Part shown: positions 62,266 to 64,000 of the stretch, in pieces
How the letters are laid out: every line of letters starts with the position of its first letter
How positions within the stretch are numbered: the first letter of the stretch is position 1
Source: Tautonia sp040717455
GTDB lineage: Bacteria > Planctomycetota > Planctomycetia > Isosphaerales > Isosphaeraceae
Assembly: GCF_040717455.1 (NCBI RefSeq)
Contig: NZ_JBFEFH010000003.1
Span: 62,001-126,000, forward strand
DNA length: 64,000 bases
Direction: 5' to 3'
Notes under the pieces: model-generated
The model's input: only the letters and a program-made list of their open reading frames with translations
Databases searched by the model: none
What the model was told of the DNA's origin: nothing
Position numbers and translations under genes: made by a program

Positions 62266-64000
62266 TTGAATGCCGGGGGAGTGATCGCTCGAAGCCCGAT
62301 TCTCGACGCCCTGAGCGACGCGATCATCGTGATCGACCGGAACGAGCGGATTGTTCTGGCGAATCGCATTGCGGAAGAAACTACCGGACGCCCCCAGGGA
62401 TCGCTGACGGGGATGTTCCTGAAGGATCTTCTCCACCGATCAGAGTGTGATCAGGACATCATTCCGCTTGCGAACCCGAGGAAGGCTCACCCTCTCGACT
62501 TCCAGGCGACGTTGTCGCGTCCGGACGGCTCGAGCATCGCGATCGATTGCCGATTCGGTTCGACGTTCCGCGAGGCAGACGACGACCTGACCGTCGTGAC
62601 CCTCCGCCCCAAGGTCGATCCGTCATCCGGACGAGGCCGGGCTGCCCTGCTCGATTACCTCAGGATGACGGCCCGTCTCACCGATCGGCTCGGATCTCGA
62701 CCGAGTCTTGAGCTGGTCCTGGCGACCGCCATCGAGACATTGATCCAGGATTTCGGGGCAGCAATGGCGCGCGTCTGGCTGTTCGATGCCGTCACGCAGG
62801 ACTATCGGCTCGCCGCGTCGGGGGTCCCTGGAGAAGCCATCAGCATCGACCCCTCGTCTGTCGACCAGGCGGACAGGCTCCCGCCCGAAGTGATCGAAGT
62901 CGCCCGCAGCGGCATGCATTTCTTCGTCGAAGATCTCCAGACCGACCGACGTTTCGATCGCGACTGGATCGCGGAACACCAACTCGGATCGCTGATCGCC
63001 CTGCCATTGAGCGTCGCGGGGGAGCGACACGGGATCCTCGTCGCCGCGATGCGATCCGAGCCGAGCGACGAATGTCTTGATGCGTTGCTCGGATTTGCGT
63101 CCATCATCTCCGCCTCGCTGAACGACGTGCAGCTTCTCTTCGGCGAGCTTTCAGCCCGCGTCGACGCCGAGGCCGAACATCGGCGTTTCCAATCGATCGT
63201 CGATCTGATCCCGATTGGAGTCGTGCTCGTCACCGGCCCCAACCCGCGCGTTTCCCTGATCAACCCCGCCTGCCGGGAGCTCCTGGGCAAGGACGATCTG
63301 GGGCCGATGCCCCTCCAGCAGTTCTCCAGACTCTTCCCCGCTCGATCGCTCGACGGTTCGCCCATCGCCGAATTCAATCGCCCCTTGTGGAGGGCCTTTT
63401 ATCGCGCAGAAGAGGTCCGAGAGACGATCCGATACGTTCGGCCCGATGGGGTGGAGCGCATCTTCGAGGTCATCGCCCACCCCTTCCCCACGGTCGATGG
63501 CGGCGCGATCGCCACCTACCACGACATCACCGAACGAAGCGAGTTGCAGTCCGATCTCTCCATGAGAGCCGCACAACTCAAGGCCCTGCTCGACCACCTG
63601 CCCGTGGGGGTCGCATACTTCGACCTCGACTGTCGGTGTCGAGCCTGCAACGGACCGGCCTGGCGGATCCTCGGCCGATCACGGTCGCAGATCATCGGCG
63701 CGACGGCCTCGGACCTCTTCGCAGACTCGCCGGGATTGCTCTCTGCCGTCCGTCGATGCGTGGCCGACCTGGAGCCCCACGTCCAGATCAATGCTCCCTG
63801 GACCGAGTCGGTCGGCAGCGATTCCATCCGGTACCTGGAGTGGCGGTTCGAGCCGCTCCTGACCTCGAATCGAGAACCGATCGGGGCGCTTGCCCTGATC
63901 GGCGACGTCACGGCCCGGAAACGCACGTCCGACGCGATGCAAAAGGCCAAGGACGACGCGGAGCGATCCGCTCAGAACAAATCCCGGTTCCTCTCGGCGA
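62266..64000 (+). CDS. PAS/GAF sensor histidine kinase, 3' end cut by window edge
   Basis: The frame runs 578 codons from TTG 62266 to the window edge without a stop. TTG is chosen because GGAGGG lies six bases upstream and PAS begins at once; GTG 62281 is also possible. Layout: a PAS-like domain (residues 8-115, ILDALSDAIIVIDRNERIVLANRIAEE), a GAF domain (about 135-295, LELVLATAIETLIQDF, AMARVWLFD), a second PAS (about 305-425, IVDLIPIGVVLVTGPNPRVSLINPAC) and a third PAS (about 435-555, LLDHLPVGVAYFDLDCRCRACN). The last codons KAKDDAERSAQNKSRFLSA are the start of a HisKA H-box. It is thus a soluble sensor kinase, likely a hybrid. Confidence 0.9.
   Translation, partial: MNAGGVIARSPILDALSDAIIVIDRNERIVLANRIAEETTGRPQGSLTGMFLKDLLHRSECDQDIIPLANPRKAHPLDFQATLSRPDGSSIAIDCRFGSTFREADDDLTVVTLRPKVDPSSGRGRAALLDYLRMTARLTDRLGSRPSLELVLATAIETLIQDFGAAMARVWLFDAVTQDYRLAASGVPGEAISIDPSSVDQADRLPPEVIEVARSGMHFFVEDLQTDRRFDRDWIAEHQLGSLIALPLSVAGERHGILVAAMRSEPSDECLDALLGFASIISASLNDVQLLFGELSARVDAEAEHRRFQSIVDLIPIGVVLVTGPNPRVSLINPACRELLGKDDLGPMPLQQFSRLFPARSLDGSPIAEFNRPLWRAFYRAEEVRETIRYVRPDGVERIFEVIAHPFPTVDGGAIATYHDITERSELQSDLSMRAAQLKALLDHLPVGVAYFDLDCRCRACNGPAWRILGRSRSQIIGATASDLFADSPGLLSAVRRCVADLEPHVQINAPWTESVGSDSIRYLEWRFEPLLTSNREPIGALALIGDVTARKRTSDAMQKAKDDAERSAQNKSRFLSA

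Overview
The window is a GC-rich bacterial chromosome segment, almost certainly from the phylum Planctomycetota and probably from the Isosphaerales. This is an inference from gene content: secreted DUF1080 and DUF1570-type proteins, a PA14 plus multi-CxxCH cytochrome, signal peptidases carrying a zinc ribbon, a large FHA/beta-propeller protein, a secreted squalene-cyclase-like repeat protein, and many short secreted proteins of unknown function. Ribosome binding sites are often weak. I see no mobile element, CRISPR array, rRNA or tRNA, and base composition is even throughout, so this looks like core chromosome.

Left part (1-9.6 kb): a Rho_N/DUF4912 protein, cut by the window edge, is divergent from a complete F1Fo ATP synthase operon in canonical order (AtpZ/I-like, a, c, b, delta, alpha, gamma, beta, epsilon). 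The operon is preceded by a possible sigma70-type promoter and closed by a clear 13-bp hairpin terminator. The alpha subunit carries an extra block of about 55 residues and the c subunit is of the proton type. From 9.6 to 18.2 kb all genes are on the minus strand: an FHA-TPR-propeller membrane protein, a membrane-anchored protein, a secreted cyclase-fold repeat protein, a DUF1080 protein, two very small coupled ORFs and an atypical protein kinase.

Middle part (18.6-42.3 kb): an FKBP isomerase, a one-RRM RNA-binding protein and a NYN-LOTUS putative RNase lie in a row. They are followed by a membrane-lipid type operon (Mit_KHE-like protein, CDP-alcohol phosphatidyltransferase, EEP phosphatase), a GT9 glycosyltransferase, hydrolases, a VOC protein, rsmE, an ExeA-like ATPase and small membrane proteins. 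A minus-strand block holds lepA, two tandem signal peptidase I paralogues and an LptB-type ABC ATPase, which echoes the lepA-lepB linkage of other bacteria. Then come a ROK kinase, an esterase/HExxH-protein pair, and murB, an FtsQ-like protein and a short SecA-like ATPase lacking the C-terminal third.

Right part (42.5-64 kb): an M14 peptidase, a class-III aminotransferase with a good promoter, several conserved proteins of unknown function, recJ overlapping pcm, a metallo-beta-lactamase-fold protein, a Spy/CpxP-like protein, a pentaheme cytochrome, a Wza-like export lipoprotein, a secreted protein with a YPTCWR motif, and the 5' part of a PAS/GAF histidine kinase that runs off the window.

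Most of the window is housekeeping plus planctomycete-specific envelope genes. The strongest candidates for undescribed biology are the truncated SecA, the two zinc-ribbon signal peptidases with large insertions, the murB-FtsQ-like pair, the FHA/cyclase-fold cluster, the kinase with a rewritten catalytic loop, and the RRM/NYN-LOTUS neighbourhood.
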